From the NCBI GenBank assembly GCA_041576975.1, contig JBFGJY010000014.1, positions 1 to 47,873 of the forward strand: a stretch of DNA of 47,873 bases. Reading direction: 5' to 3'. The stretch is from JBFGJY01 sp041576975 (GTDB lineage Bacteria; Pseudomonadota; Gammaproteobacteria; UBA4575). Made by a program: the position numbers and the translations under genes. Of the stretch, positions 1 to 6,968 are shown piece after piece (position 1 is the stretch's first letter; the number at the start of each line of letters is the position of its first letter). The notes under the pieces are model-generated. The model made no database searches, was not told the origin of the DNA, and saw only the letters and a list, made by a program, of their open reading frames with translations.

Positions 1-77
1 GTGCAGCAGAGGCGGCTGTAGATGCAATGCTAAAAGGAAAGAAACCAGATTTTATGTTACTTGGAAGTGAGTGCTGA
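1..77 (+). CDS. 3' end of an unrecognised gene, cut by window edge
   Basis: The frame with codons starting at base 3 is open from the window edge and ends at TGA 75-77; its visible end reads KGKKPDFMLLGSEC. The same frame then stays open for 19 further codons (TIYIPSRKLLAQILGGRLR) to a second TGA at 135-137. This suggests either that the real protein ends at GSEC or that the TGA at 75 interrupts a longer gene by mutation or, much less likely, recoding. It lies 155 bases before the Fae-like gene on the same strand. I cannot name the family from this fragment. Confidence 0.4.
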   Translation, partial: AAEAAVDAMLKGKKPDFMLLGSEC

Positions 78-232
78 ACCATTTACATTCCTTCACGTAA
101 ACTATTAGCTCAAATTTTAGGTGGCCGCTTGCGCTGATTGCAGACATAACGATGCTAAACTATAAGTATTTATTTCAAAGGAAATCTTCCATTAAATTTC
201 AATTCAACGTTTAAATAAGGAAAACAATAACC

Positions 233-781
233 ATGTCTGAAAGAATCGTAATGAGAGTCGGTGAAGCATTAGTTGCTGGAGGTCCTCCTGGAACTGCAGC
301 TGAACCTGAAGTAGTAATTGGTGAACTAGATGGACCTGTAGGCACTGCGTTTGCAAATTTGTTAGGTGATCAAGTAAAAGGTCATTCTCGTGTACTCGCG
401 ATCATGAACACCGATATACAAGTACGACCTGCAACGCTGATGGTAAGTAAGGTCACTGTAAAAGACGATCGCTATACGAATATTTTAATGGGAACAGTGC
501 AAGGCGCGATCGCCAACGGTGTATTGGATGCAGTGCGTGCTGGTGATATTCCTAAAGATAAAGTTAATGATATTGGGATTATTGTTTCGGTTTGGTTAAA
601 TCCGATGGTATCCAAGGTTGATGATCTGGATCACAAAATTTTATTTGATATTCATCGTAAGGCGATGGCAAGTGCAATTCATAAAGCCATGAGCAATGAA
701 CCCAATATTGATTGGTTATTAGAAAACCAAGATGAAATTATACATAAGTACTACCAAATGGGACTTGATGGAAAAATTTAA
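233..781 (+). CDS. Formaldehyde-activating enzyme (Fae) homologue, divergent paralogue
   Basis: This 182-residue protein matches the Fae family over its length: RVGEALV at the N-terminus, TAFAN, SRVLAIMNTDIQVRPATLM, KVT, a GxxQGAIANGVLDAV helix and IPKDKVNDIGIIVSVW. Canonical Fae condenses formaldehyde with tetrahydromethanopterin in the cytoplasm. In canonical Fae an HIDL motif supplies the histidine proposed to act in catalysis; here the aligned stretch is EPEVVIGELDG, so that histidine is missing. It therefore looks like one of the Fae-like paralogues of methylotrophs rather than the housekeeping enzyme, and activity cannot be assumed. Start ATG 233 is preceded by a weak AAGG about 12 bases upstream. 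No other H4MPT-pathway gene is visible. Confidence 0.85.
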   Translation: MSERIVMRVGEALVAGGPPGTAAEPEVVIGELDGPVGTAFANLLGDQVKGHSRVLAIMNTDIQVRPATLMVSKVTVKDDRYTNILMGTVQGAIANGVLDAVRAGDIPKDKVNDIGIIVSVWLNPMVSKVDDLDHKILFDIHRKAMASAIHKAMSNEPNIDWLLENQDEIIHKYYQMGLDGKI

Positions 782-875
782 GTTATCTTTAATTTGTTAG
801 AGAGTTCTGCGGTATAGGGATGTGCCACCATGTAATTGTAGGGCTTTAGAAATTCAAATCTTAGTCGTAAATTTT

Positions 876-905
876 ATGTCCGCTTATGACCCAAAACAGA
901 CGTTC
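876..905. repeat. Dispersed palindromic repeat, copy 1
   Basis: Imperfect inverted repeat GTCCGCTT...AACAGAC followed by GTTC. It belongs to a family with approximate consensus GTCCGCTTTCGG-CCGAAAGCRGAC, often flanked by AAT and ATTCA. Confidence 0.7.
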
Positions 906-1032
906 GGCTGAGAGCCTTTTACTCACAAAAACGACACTTTGAACCTGCTTATGCAGGAACTATCCAGATTAGGTGGTTGTTGAAAATAAAGTCAGAGTGT
1001 AATCTTCTTACAATATCAATAAGGGTAATAAA

Positions 1033-1326
1033 TTGATTCGATCAGTAACACGGGTTGTTTGCTTAATGTTCTTGCTTGTCGTCATTGCAGCAAGTCAGAC
1101 GGTACTTTTTGCCGAAACAGAATCTAAGCCCTTAACAGAGTCTAGCAGTCCTGCTGACACCAATAATAATGCAGAAGTTGATGACTCCAATGCATTATTA
1201 CCAACAATTCTATTAGCAGATACCAATGCTATTCGTGTATTTCAAAACTTAGCCAGGCAAAATTCTGCCAAAAAAATTCTAAGCAAATTCTCAGCAATAC
1301 GAGCTCCTCCGCACATCTATCTCTAA
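1033..1326 (+). CDS. Small secreted protein of unknown function
   Basis: This 97-residue protein has an N-terminal hydrophobic segment (MFLLVVIAASQTVLFA) with the look of a Sec signal peptide, likely cleaved after LFA. A Ser/Asn/Asp-rich linker and a short C-terminal region follow; no domain is recognised. The start is TTG 1033, supported by AAGGG seven bases upstream; an in-frame ATG a dozen codons later would leave a shortened signal. It precedes the DUF/TauE-SafE pair on the same strand. The hairpins between it and the next gene could end its transcript. Confidence 0.5.
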   Translation: MIRSVTRVVCLMFLLVVIAASQTVLFAETESKPLTESSSPADTNNNAEVDDSNALLPTILLADTNAIRVFQNLARQNSAKKILSKFSAIRAPPHIYL

Positions 1327-1333
1327 GCAAACT

Positions 1334-1381
1334 GATCCTGTCGGATCAAAACTATCTTTTTAACTACTGGGTAATTCCCAG
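1334..1381 (+). promoter_or_regulatory. Two small hairpins in the leader of the TauE/SafE gene pair
   Basis: GATCC-TGTC-GGATC (1334-1347) is followed closely by a T-rich stretch, and CTGGG-TAATT-CCCAG (1367-1381) lies downstream. The first may be a weak terminator for the upstream gene. The pair may instead be a structured leader. Short stems limit confidence. Confidence 0.25.
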
Positions 1382-1422
1382 GATGAGTGCCTATCACGGC
1401 GCCAAATACAAGGAAATAGCAA

Positions 1423-1821
1423 ATGGAAGTACATAGCATTACTAAACAACAATATGATACTGAGAATTCGGAGTTTTTACGTGGAATTTCTGCTTCGCCT
1501 TATTATGGCCTCGCACTATTTTTTTCTAACGAACCTATTCCACAGAAAGATCGTTTAAAGCCCGAAAATATAAAGATGATTATTTGTGGGCTATTAAGTG
1601 CTGTCCTGTACTTCATCTTATTCAAATACCAGGCCGACATCGTCCATTTTGCAGAGCTAACTCGCCAAGGGGTGAAAATAGACTTTTTAATCCCCATTCT
1701 CATCGCGCTTATTTTTTCATTTATACATGGCGCGTTTGCGACATATTTTTGGCAGTCCCTGGGGTTGAAATCTAAAAATGACTTAGGCAAGGAGCAGGCA
1801 TGGACGCCATACATTTCATAG
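1423..1821 (+). CDS. Small two-helix membrane protein paired with a TauE/SafE permease
   Basis: This 132-residue protein has two clear membrane spans: about residues 50-70 (MIICGLLSAVLYFILF) and about 88-110 (FLIPILIALIFSFIHGAF). A polar N-terminal region precedes them. The start ATG 1423 follows AAGGAA. Its 3' end overlaps the start of the following permease by 22 bases, so the two are translationally coupled and probably work together in the inner membrane. I cannot assign a function of its own; a helper subunit of the permease is the best guess from context. Confidence 0.7.
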   Translation: MEVHSITKQQYDTENSEFLRGISASPYYGLALFFSNEPIPQKDRLKPENIKMIICGLLSAVLYFILFKYQADIVHFAELTRQGVKIDFLIPILIALIFSFIHGAFATYFWQSLGLKSKNDLGKEQAWTPYIS

Positions 1822-2876
1822 ACCTCACAGCAGCAAGTGGATTTTCACTTCTACTAATCGGATTCGTTGGTGGTTTAGTTAGTGGATTTATTGGTTCTGG
1901 TGGAGCCTTTGTATTAACCCCAGCAATGATGACGATGGGGGTGCCAGGCATTGTTGCAGTAGCCAGTAATATGGCGCACAAGTTTCCAAAAGCATTAGTA
2001 GCTGCATTTAAACGAGCAAAATTGGGCCAAGTAGACATCAAACTTGGCCTAATCATGGGCTCCTTTGCAGAGATTGGTGTATTTGTGGGTAAAGAAATTA
2101 TGACTCACATTCGTGCCCAGTATGGGGACATCGGTACCGACTTTTACGTATCCATCATTTTTGTTATTACCCTTGCAGTTATTGGCGGCATGATACTTCG
2201 CGATGCTAGACGGGATAATGATGATTCGATAACGCAACAAGAAGTAGACTCAAAACCAAAACTTTCTAAACGGATACAAACCATCCACATCCCAGGCACT
2301 ATGGTTCACCTTCGTTCTATCAATGCAAAGGTATCTGTTTTGATCATTGCACCAATAGGGTTTGCAACAGGTTTGTTAGCAGCCTTTATTGCGGTGGGCG
2401 GTTTCATTGGCGTGCCTGCAATGATGTTTATACTTGGTGTACCCGCCATTATGGCCACCGCCACAGAACTAGTCGTGGCTTTCGTTATGGGATTAGGGGG
2501 GAGCATGTTGTATGCCTGGGAAGGTTTTGTCGATATCCGACTTTCCATGCTCATCCTAGCAGGTTCTCTGCTTGGTGTTCAGGTGGGTGTCATTGCTACA
2601 ACCTATGTGAACGAGAGTTTCGTAAAAAAAGTTATGGCAAGTATCATGTTAATTGTCTTAGTGAGTAGACTCTTGGTGATACCTGATTATTTATCAAATC
2701 TAAAAGTGATCAACCCTCTCCCTAATAATTGGTCCTCAATATTACATCAATTAAGTGACATGACTTTGGCCTTAGCACTCCTAGTCGGTGCGATTTCAAT
2801 CATCTTAGCTTCTATCTTTGGTGCAGTAGGAATACTACGAAAACAAAAATCTGAAGAAACCCCAACTTTCGATTAA
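1800..2876 (+). CDS. TauE/SafE (DUF81) family sulfite/organosulfonate exporter-like permease
   Basis: This 358-residue inner-membrane protein has about eight hydrophobic segments. It carries the duplicated glycine-rich signature of the family: LIGFVGGLVSGFIGSGGAF near residue 20, and a second repeat near 190 (FATGLLAAFIAVGGFIGVPA). Members move sulfite, sulfoacetate or related small anions; the substrate here cannot be read. AGGAG precedes ATG 1800. It overlaps the upstream two-helix protein. A large soluble loop separates the two halves (about residues 130-175). It could serve sulfur export in an organism that also keeps DsrC-like proteins, but that link is only inference. Confidence 0.85.
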   Translation: MDAIHFIDLTAASGFSLLLIGFVGGLVSGFIGSGGAFVLTPAMMTMGVPGIVAVASNMAHKFPKALVAAFKRAKLGQVDIKLGLIMGSFAEIGVFVGKEIMTHIRAQYGDIGTDFYVSIIFVITLAVIGGMILRDARRDNDDSITQQEVDSKPKLSKRIQTIHIPGTMVHLRSINAKVSVLIIAPIGFATGLLAAFIAVGGFIGVPAMMFILGVPAIMATATELVVAFVMGLGGSMLYAWEGFVDIRLSMLILAGSLLGVQVGVIATTYVNESFVKKVMASIMLIVLVSRLLVIPDYLSNLKVINPLPNNWSSILHQLSDMTLALALLVGAISIILASIFGAVGILRKQKSEETPTFD

Positions 2877-2918
2877 TTGAAAAAAATGAGATGAACCACT
2901 TATTAAGATTATTATCGA

Positions 2919-2946
2919 ACGTCCGCTTTTGGCTGTAAGCAGACAC
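2919..2946. repeat. Dispersed palindromic repeat, copy 2
   Basis: GTCCGCTTTTGGCTGTAAGC followed by AGACA; imperfect dyad just 3' of the TauE/SafE gene. Confidence 0.75.
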
Positions 2947-2978
2947 AGGTTGGAAATTCTACGAATTTATTGTTAATT

Positions 2979-3009
2979 GACTGCTAATGACCCAAAGCGG
3001 ACATTCAAC
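2979..3009. repeat. Dispersed palindromic repeat, copy 3
   Basis: GACTGCTAATGACCCAAAGC then GGACATTCAAC. It lies only about 30 bases from copy 2, so this gap carries two units. Confidence 0.75.
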
Positions 3010-3100
3010 ATTCTGTAAATAAATATCAAGTCATTTAAGAAAATATTAGCAATGCAATATTAAGTGGGCTTTGTACTGAGTATTTTTTAATACTCTACTA

Positions 3101-3478
3101 CTACTTAGTTGACATTTTAGAGAGCATAGTTTTCGCATTATGCAGACGTTTATAAAGCGGCGCACATTTAGGAAGCACTTGATCTGAAAACTGTGCCCTA
3201 CTTAATTTGTTTTTAGCAGCATATTGCTTAACAAGCCCGATATACATCTCACAAATGGCTATTTCATTTTCATAGCACTTGTCTTTCCTGGAGATAACCG
3301 CTACCTGCTCAAAGTATTTTGGCGAGGGCATAATGCCGGAGTCTTCAGATTTTTGAATTTCATCTCTACAGTTTTTAACTATAGTATTAATATCTGTATC
3401 GGATGGTTGACTGTTCTTTATAACCGATGAGGATGTTTTTTTAATTACTTTTTTAAGAATGGTGTCCAGCTTACCCAT
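3101..3478 (-). CDS. Conserved hypothetical protein, MGKL family (paralogue of 11846-12271)
   Basis: This 125-residue soluble, mostly helical, lysine-rich protein has no recognised domain. It is clearly homologous to a second gene in this window. They share the N-terminus MGKLxTIL, the block EDSGIMPSPKYFEQVA, then YENEIAICEMYI, QYAAKNK, LPKCAP and HNAK near the C-terminus. Conservation of MGKL in both copies fixes the start. It stands alone on the minus strand, facing the TauE/SafE gene tail to tail. Two paralogues within 9 kb, both beside repeats, suggest local duplication or a small accessory family. Confidence 0.65.
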   Translation of the reverse strand: MGKLDTILKKVIKKTSSSVIKNSQPSDTDINTIVKNCRDEIQKSEDSGIMPSPKYFEQVAVISRKDKCYENEIAICEMYIGLVKQYAAKNKLSRAQFSDQVLPKCAPLYKRLHNAKTMLSKMSTK

Positions 3479-3842
3479 GGCATCATGTGTTCCCTTTATG
3501 ATGTAAACCTAATTTAAAACGGATAACTATGAGTGCGACTGCAATCCCGATGAGCGGTCAATAATATTCTCTGAAGTGGTACCTTGATTAGAGAATTTAA
3601 TTTACAGGTACGTGGCAAGAAAAAACTAAAGACCTAATATTTTAAAAAAAGCTTATTTTGAGGTCCATACAATATGGGTTTCGCATGAGCAAGTTGCTTA
3701 CTATTATGCTCAGGCAAAGAGGAAAGTAGGGATCTATAGACATTGAATGTCCGTATGTGGACATAAGAAGATAAAGAGATTAAAAGGCATTAGAAAAAAG
3801 GAATGCACTGAAACGAGATTTAATCATTCTTAGACACTTATT
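3479..3842. other. Gap with repeat copy 4 and a short ORF remnant
   Basis: No convincing gene. A short plus-strand open stretch (3661-3743) ends HEQVAYYYAQAKRKVGIYRH then TGA and may be a gene remnant. The truncated palindrome (3742-3767) follows. No FNR-type dyad was seen. Confidence 0.4.
3742..3767. repeat. Dispersed palindromic repeat, copy 4 (degenerate)
   Basis: TGAATGTCCGTATGTGGACA keeps the outer arms of the family but has lost the central GCTTTCGG block. Confidence 0.5.
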
Positions 3843-4148
3843 ATGTTAGTTCTTCGCATCATTATAATCGCCTTACCCCAAATATTACTTTTTCTATTAA
3901 TTGGAGCAAGACTGGATTTGCTCGGAGGATGGAATCATGAGACTGGCTCGCTCACCATTTTGATAATGCTATTTATATTGATCCCTATTTTAACGGCGGT
4001 TTTGCTATATGGCGAAAGCGTTAGATATTATAGGCAATTAAAAAGTAAGGATAGAACACAGTCTATTTTACTGCCTGGTTTAGCTTTGCTTATATTTATA
4101 GAAGCTCTGAGTATTGATGGTTTTATGCTGACGCAATTAAGAATGTAG
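3843..4148 (+). CDS. Small integral membrane protein, unknown
   Basis: The protein has 101 residues and three hydrophobic helices: residues 1-22 (VLRIIIIALPQILLFLLIGA), about 36-56 and about 78-96. A charged RYYRQLKSKDR loop sits between helices two and three. There is no recognisable Shine-Dalgarno before ATG 3843, and no family is recognised. It is isolated between two spacers carrying repeats. The regular pattern of helices and charged loops supports a real protein, but function and exact start are uncertain. Confidence 0.5.
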   Translation: MLVLRIIIIALPQILLFLLIGARLDLLGGWNHETGSLTILIMLFILIPILTAVLLYGESVRYYRQLKSKDRTQSILLPGLALLIFIEALSIDGFMLTQLRM

Positions 4149-4261
4149 AAGTATATTCGCTATTGCAACAGACAAACTAAAATAGATAACAAGGTGCTAT
4201 AACTGACTGTTCTTTCAATAGCCTCCAAGAGAATCATGTAAACTTTGTCGTTAAATATCAA

Positions 4262-4284
4262 CTTTTAGCCGAAAGCAGACACAA
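4262..4284. repeat. Dispersed palindromic repeat, copy 5 (half unit)
   Basis: CTTTTAGCCGAAAGCAGACA, the right half of the family, ending 13 bases before the DUF1801 start. Confidence 0.65.
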
Positions 4285-4296
4285 TGATTGGATAAA

Positions 4297-4716
4297 ATGG
4301 CAAAGCTTAAAACAAAACCCAATAACAAAAGCGTCACGGCGTTTCTTAAGTCTGTGGATGAAAAGCGACGAGAAGATTGTCAGATGCTATTAACGCTCAT
4401 GAAGAGAGTCACTGGTAAGAAGCCAAGCATGTGGGGAGACGGCATTGTTGGATTTGGTGAATATCACTACAAGTATAAATCAGGTCGCGAAGGAGATTGG
4501 TTTGTAACGGGATTCTCTCCTCGGAAGCAAAATATTTCCGTATATATTATGCCTGGCTTTTCAAAGTATAAAAGTACCTTAAATAAGCTCGGAAAGCATA
4601 AGACATCTGTATCATGTCTTTATATAAAAAAGCTGACCGATGTTGATATCAAGCAGTTAGAGAGACTCGTTACTCAGTCAGTCAAAGACATGGCTAAGCT
4701 ATACGATACAAAATAA
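4297..4716 (+). CDS. DUF1801 domain protein
   Basis: The roughly 139-residue protein has the DUF1801 (YdhG/YjhX-like alpha/beta) pattern: a helical N-terminus (VTAFLKSVDEKRREDCQMLL), the KPSMWGDGIVGFGEYHYKY block, SPRKQNISVYIMPGF and a C-terminal CLYIKKLTDVDIKQLERLV helix. The function of the family is not settled. ATG 4297 (MAKLKT) is preferred to the in-frame TTG at 4288. It begins directly after a repeat unit and is followed by another, so it is probably transcribed alone. Confidence 0.8.
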   Translation: MAKLKTKPNNKSVTAFLKSVDEKRREDCQMLLTLMKRVTGKKPSMWGDGIVGFGEYHYKYKSGREGDWFVTGFSPRKQNISVYIMPGFSKYKSTLNKLGKHKTSVSCLYIKKLTDVDIKQLERLVTQSVKDMAKLYDTK

Positions 4717-4718
4717 AA

Positions 4719-4747
4719 TGACCACTTTCGACTCAACGCGGACAATT
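4719..4747. repeat. Dispersed palindromic repeat, copy 6
   Basis: GACCACTTTCGACTCAACGC then GGACA; imperfect dyad immediately 3' of the DUF1801 gene. Confidence 0.65.
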
Positions 4748-4881
4748 TTGGCCACTCTAATACATTAGAATGGAGTTAATAGATCTGATTAATTCGCTAG
4801 AAATATTTTATTAATTACTTCGTACCTTTATATTCTTATAAAATTTAAGATATATCACAATTATAAAAGGAGGTTGAATCC

Positions 4882-5253
4882 ATGTCATCACCTCAAATGC
4901 AAAAAGCGAATATCGACACCATTACGCCAGATGTACACGGTAAAATTTCAAAGCAAGTAGTAGAGCTCGACGGCGTGACAGCGATAAAAGTCACCTTTCA
5001 CCCAGGAGCAAAATGGTCGGCAGACCTAAAAGAGTATGCAGGAACTGGTAGTTGCCTGTTACCTCATGTTGCCTATGTAATAAATGGTTCTATTCATATC
5101 GTCATGGACGATGGTTCCGAGGAAACATTTAGTAAAGGAGATATTATGATGTTGCCACCTGGGCATGACGCTTGGACAGTCGGCAGTGAGCCGTGTGAGT
5201 TTATTCAATTCTCACAGGGCGATAATCACTACGAGGATCAAGTTAAACATTAG
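4882..5253 (+). CDS. Cupin-fold protein
   Basis: This 123-residue single-domain cupin has motif 1 around GTGSCLLPHVAYVINGSIHI with V-x-DDGSEETFSKGDIMMLPPGHDAW leading into motif 2. The usual first histidine pair is reduced to one visible His (LPHVAY), and a second His sits in PPGHDAW, so metal binding may be altered. A strong Shine-Dalgarno (AGGAGG) precedes ATG 4882. It is followed within 36 bases by the isochorismatase-like gene on the same strand, and the two likely form an operon. Substrate unknown. Confidence 0.8.
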   Translation: MSSPQMQKANIDTITPDVHGKISKQVVELDGVTAIKVTFHPGAKWSADLKEYAGTGSCLLPHVAYVINGSIHIVMDDGSEETFSKGDIMMLPPGHDAWTVGSEPCEFIQFSQGDNHYEDQVKH

Positions 5254-5295
5254 AAAAATTAAAAAAGATGTGCTTTAAGCAAAAGGAGTATGACC

Positions 5296-5991
5296 ATGGC
5301 CTCAAAAGTTCCTGAGTTACCGGAGCAGTGGAAAAATTTGGATCTTGTAAAAATCTTAGCTCAACCAGCGGCATTTATATCCATCAGCCAATGCAATAGT
5401 TTGTATAAACAAAATGGTGTGCAAGGAGGAGAGAAACAATGGGAACGTGGCACTCTTGAAAACACTATTAAAGTTGCGAAAGCATGCCGCGATTCGGGTA
5501 TGAAATTCTTTTGGATTGGCTACGATGTTTTCCGTGAAGACTATCCGATGACTGAATTAGACAAGGCTCAATATGGTTATTGGAGTAAGGTGTTTAATTC
5601 AAGCGCAATGAGCGAGGAAGAGAAAAGGTGGGATGTTGATTTAGTCGATGAACTCAAGGCAATTTCGTGCCCAGAGGACACAGAGTTTTTTGAATACGCA
5701 CATCAAAGCTCATTTGTCGGAACTCCACTTAAATTAATGTTAGAACGAGCAGATATCAAGACAATCGTATTATGTGGCATACATTTGGATTGGTGTATCG
5801 AGGGCAACGCACGAGCTGCACGAGATGAGGGCTATATCCCAATTGTAATTGGTGATGCTTGCTCTTGTCAGAATCAAGAAGATGATATACCCACTATGAA
5901 TAGAATTAACAACATCGTGTGTCCGGTGCTATCGGCCGATCAAGCAGTCAGTCTAATCCTACAGGGACAGGCCAAAATTAAAGCAGCTTAA
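5296..5991 (+). CDS. Isochorismatase-like cysteine hydrolase with altered catalytic residues
   Basis: The roughly 231-residue protein has the isochorismatase-like fold. The family nucleophile region is intact (IVLCGIHLDWCIEGNARAA), as is the SSFVGTPL segment. The other two members of the usual Asp-Lys-Cys triad are absent: the segment that normally reads IDMQND is ISISQCN, and the Lys before SAF-GT is replaced (YAHQSSF). It may be a non-hydrolytic or unusual member. ATG 5296 is chosen over 5290 because AAGGAG lies seven bases before it. It is the second gene after the cupin and probably cotranscribed; a joint role on a small-molecule substrate is inference. Confidence 0.8.
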   Translation: MASKVPELPEQWKNLDLVKILAQPAAFISISQCNSLYKQNGVQGGEKQWERGTLENTIKVAKACRDSGMKFFWIGYDVFREDYPMTELDKAQYGYWSKVFNSSAMSEEEKRWDVDLVDELKAISCPEDTEFFEYAHQSSFVGTPLKLMLERADIKTIVLCGIHLDWCIEGNARAARDEGYIPIVIGDACSCQNQEDDIPTMNRINNIVCPVLSADQAVSLILQGQAKIKAA

Positions 5992-6020
5992 GCTTACATT
6001 CACACCTTAGATTATATAAA

Positions 6021-6050
6021 GGTCTGCTTTCGACCCAAAGCGGACGTTCC
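6021..6050. repeat. Dispersed palindromic repeat, copy 7
   Basis: GGTCTGCTTTCGACCCAAAG then CGGACGTTCC; one of the best-paired copies, 3' of the isochorismatase-like gene. Confidence 0.75.
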
Positions 6051-6071
6051 AATAGTAGACTTGAACAAATC

Positions 6072-6086
6072 ACATCAGCGTGATGT
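6072..6086. promoter_or_regulatory. Perfect short dyad upstream of DUF6717-like gene
   Basis: ACATCA-GCG-TGATGT, ending 36 bases before the next start codon. This is a possible operator; the binding protein is unknown. Confidence 0.25.
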
Positions 6087-6122
6087 AACCCATTAGTCAA
6101 ACGATAGACACCCATAAAGACG

Positions 6123-6470
6123 ATGAACACCATCATCGCAATTCATCCATACAAGCATGAAGGCTTATGGGTATTTGACGACGAAAAAGTGGGCTTAGTC
6201 CAAGAACCTTTTGTTTCTGGTGCTGATACGATAATAGAAACAATGGTCACTGACATTCCGAACGCAGAGTCGGGCTTTACGTTACTCTTTTCCGCTAGCC
6301 CGTTCCCTGGACATCAAGCTATATTTGAGTGGCGCCGGGAAGAAATGGATGGCAATTGGTACTACAGTTCTGACCTAGATGCCGAAGGTTGGTTGTGTCC
6401 AGCGTTGTTTAAGTATTTTGACTCGGCACCAGAGAAAATTTATGCGCAGTTTAAACAAAAGGCTGCTTAA
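6123..6470 (+). CDS. Conserved hypothetical protein, DUF6717-like
   Basis: This 115-residue soluble protein opens with IIAIHPYKHEGLWVFDDEKVGLVQEPF and GADTIIETM, a pattern I associate with the DUF6717 family. The middle carries FTLLFSASPFPGHQAIFEWR and the C-terminus LCPALFKYFDSAPEKIYAQF. No catalytic motif is recognised. It has no strong Shine-Dalgarno and sits alone between spacers. The family assignment is from memory of the pattern and is moderate. Confidence 0.6.
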   Translation: MNTIIAIHPYKHEGLWVFDDEKVGLVQEPFVSGADTIIETMVTDIPNAESGFTLLFSASPFPGHQAIFEWRREEMDGNWYYSSDLDAEGWLCPALFKYFDSAPEKIYAQFKQKAA

Positions 6471-6515
6471 CAATTCACTCAAACGGGAAATGAACCATTA
6501 GTTCATATATTGAAT

Positions 6516-6549
6516 AACGTCCGCTTTCGGCCGAATGCAGATATTCAGC
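6516..6549. repeat. Dispersed palindromic repeat, copy 8
   Basis: AACGTCCGCTTTCGGCCGAA then TGCAGATATTC. The central GCTTTCGGCCGAA is a near-perfect stem. It lies between the DUF6717-like gene and an FNR-type dyad. Confidence 0.75.
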
Positions 6550-6581
6550 ATTATTATTTTGCAAATCTTATAAACAGCATA

Positions 6582-6595
6582 TTGATTTACATCAA
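6582..6595. promoter_or_regulatory. FNR/Anr-type box
   Basis: TTGATTTACATCAA matches the FNR consensus TTGAT-N4-ATCAA exactly. It ends 50 bases before the start codon of the gene at 6646, a position suited to activation under low oxygen. Confidence 0.7.
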
Positions 6596-6645
6596 CACAT
6601 AAAGCAGCTTCGCAACTAGAGTAAGTTTTTACAATCTATACCACT

Positions 6646-6927
6646 ATGAAATTAGCAATAGCTGAACTAGCACAAGCCCGTGAAGTGGCAATTGAATTAT
6701 TGGATGAGTTAGACCTGACGGGATACCTATTCGAAATTGAAACATCAAGTAATAGCCAATGGGGACTCAGATTAGAGTTTCAAGTAGATGATAGTGGTAC
6801 ATGGGAAGCTATAACGCTTCCAGTACTCAAGGAAACATTGCTTTCCAATCAAACCGAGAAGGTGGCTCGACAACGCTTGCTGAATCAATGGCATGATATA
6901 CTTAAAGCACACAGTTCTGCGAATTGA
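6646..6927 (+). CDS. Small acidic protein, unknown
   Basis: This 93-residue soluble protein is acidic in its first two thirds (ELAQAREVAIELLDELDLTGYLFEIE) and amphipathic. It has no recognised domain. ATG 6646 has no clear Shine-Dalgarno. A perfect FNR-type dyad sits just upstream, and the SagB-type oxidoreductase follows 41 bases later on the same strand, so the two probably share a low-oxygen-activated transcript. A partner or maturation role for the oxidoreductase is only suggested by position. Confidence 0.6.
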   Translation: MKLAIAELAQAREVAIELLDELDLTGYLFEIETSSNSQWGLRLEFQVDDSGTWEAITLPVLKETLLSNQTEKVARQRLLNQWHDILKAHSSAN

Positions 6928-6968
6928 ACCTCTATTTATAATTTGTATTTCCATTTACTCTAAAACCC

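Noticed and set aside
121..150. Possible further palindromic repeat (GCCGCTTGCGCTGATTGCAGACA)
   Set aside because: Only loosely similar to the family, and its arms do not pair well.
905..980. TPP-riboswitch-like motifs (GGCTGAGAG and CTTTGAACCTG)
   Set aside because: The two conserved blocks occur in the right order, but the P4/P5 region and the closing AGGGAA half do not follow the consensus, and the next gene has no thiamine link. A covariance-model search would be decisive.
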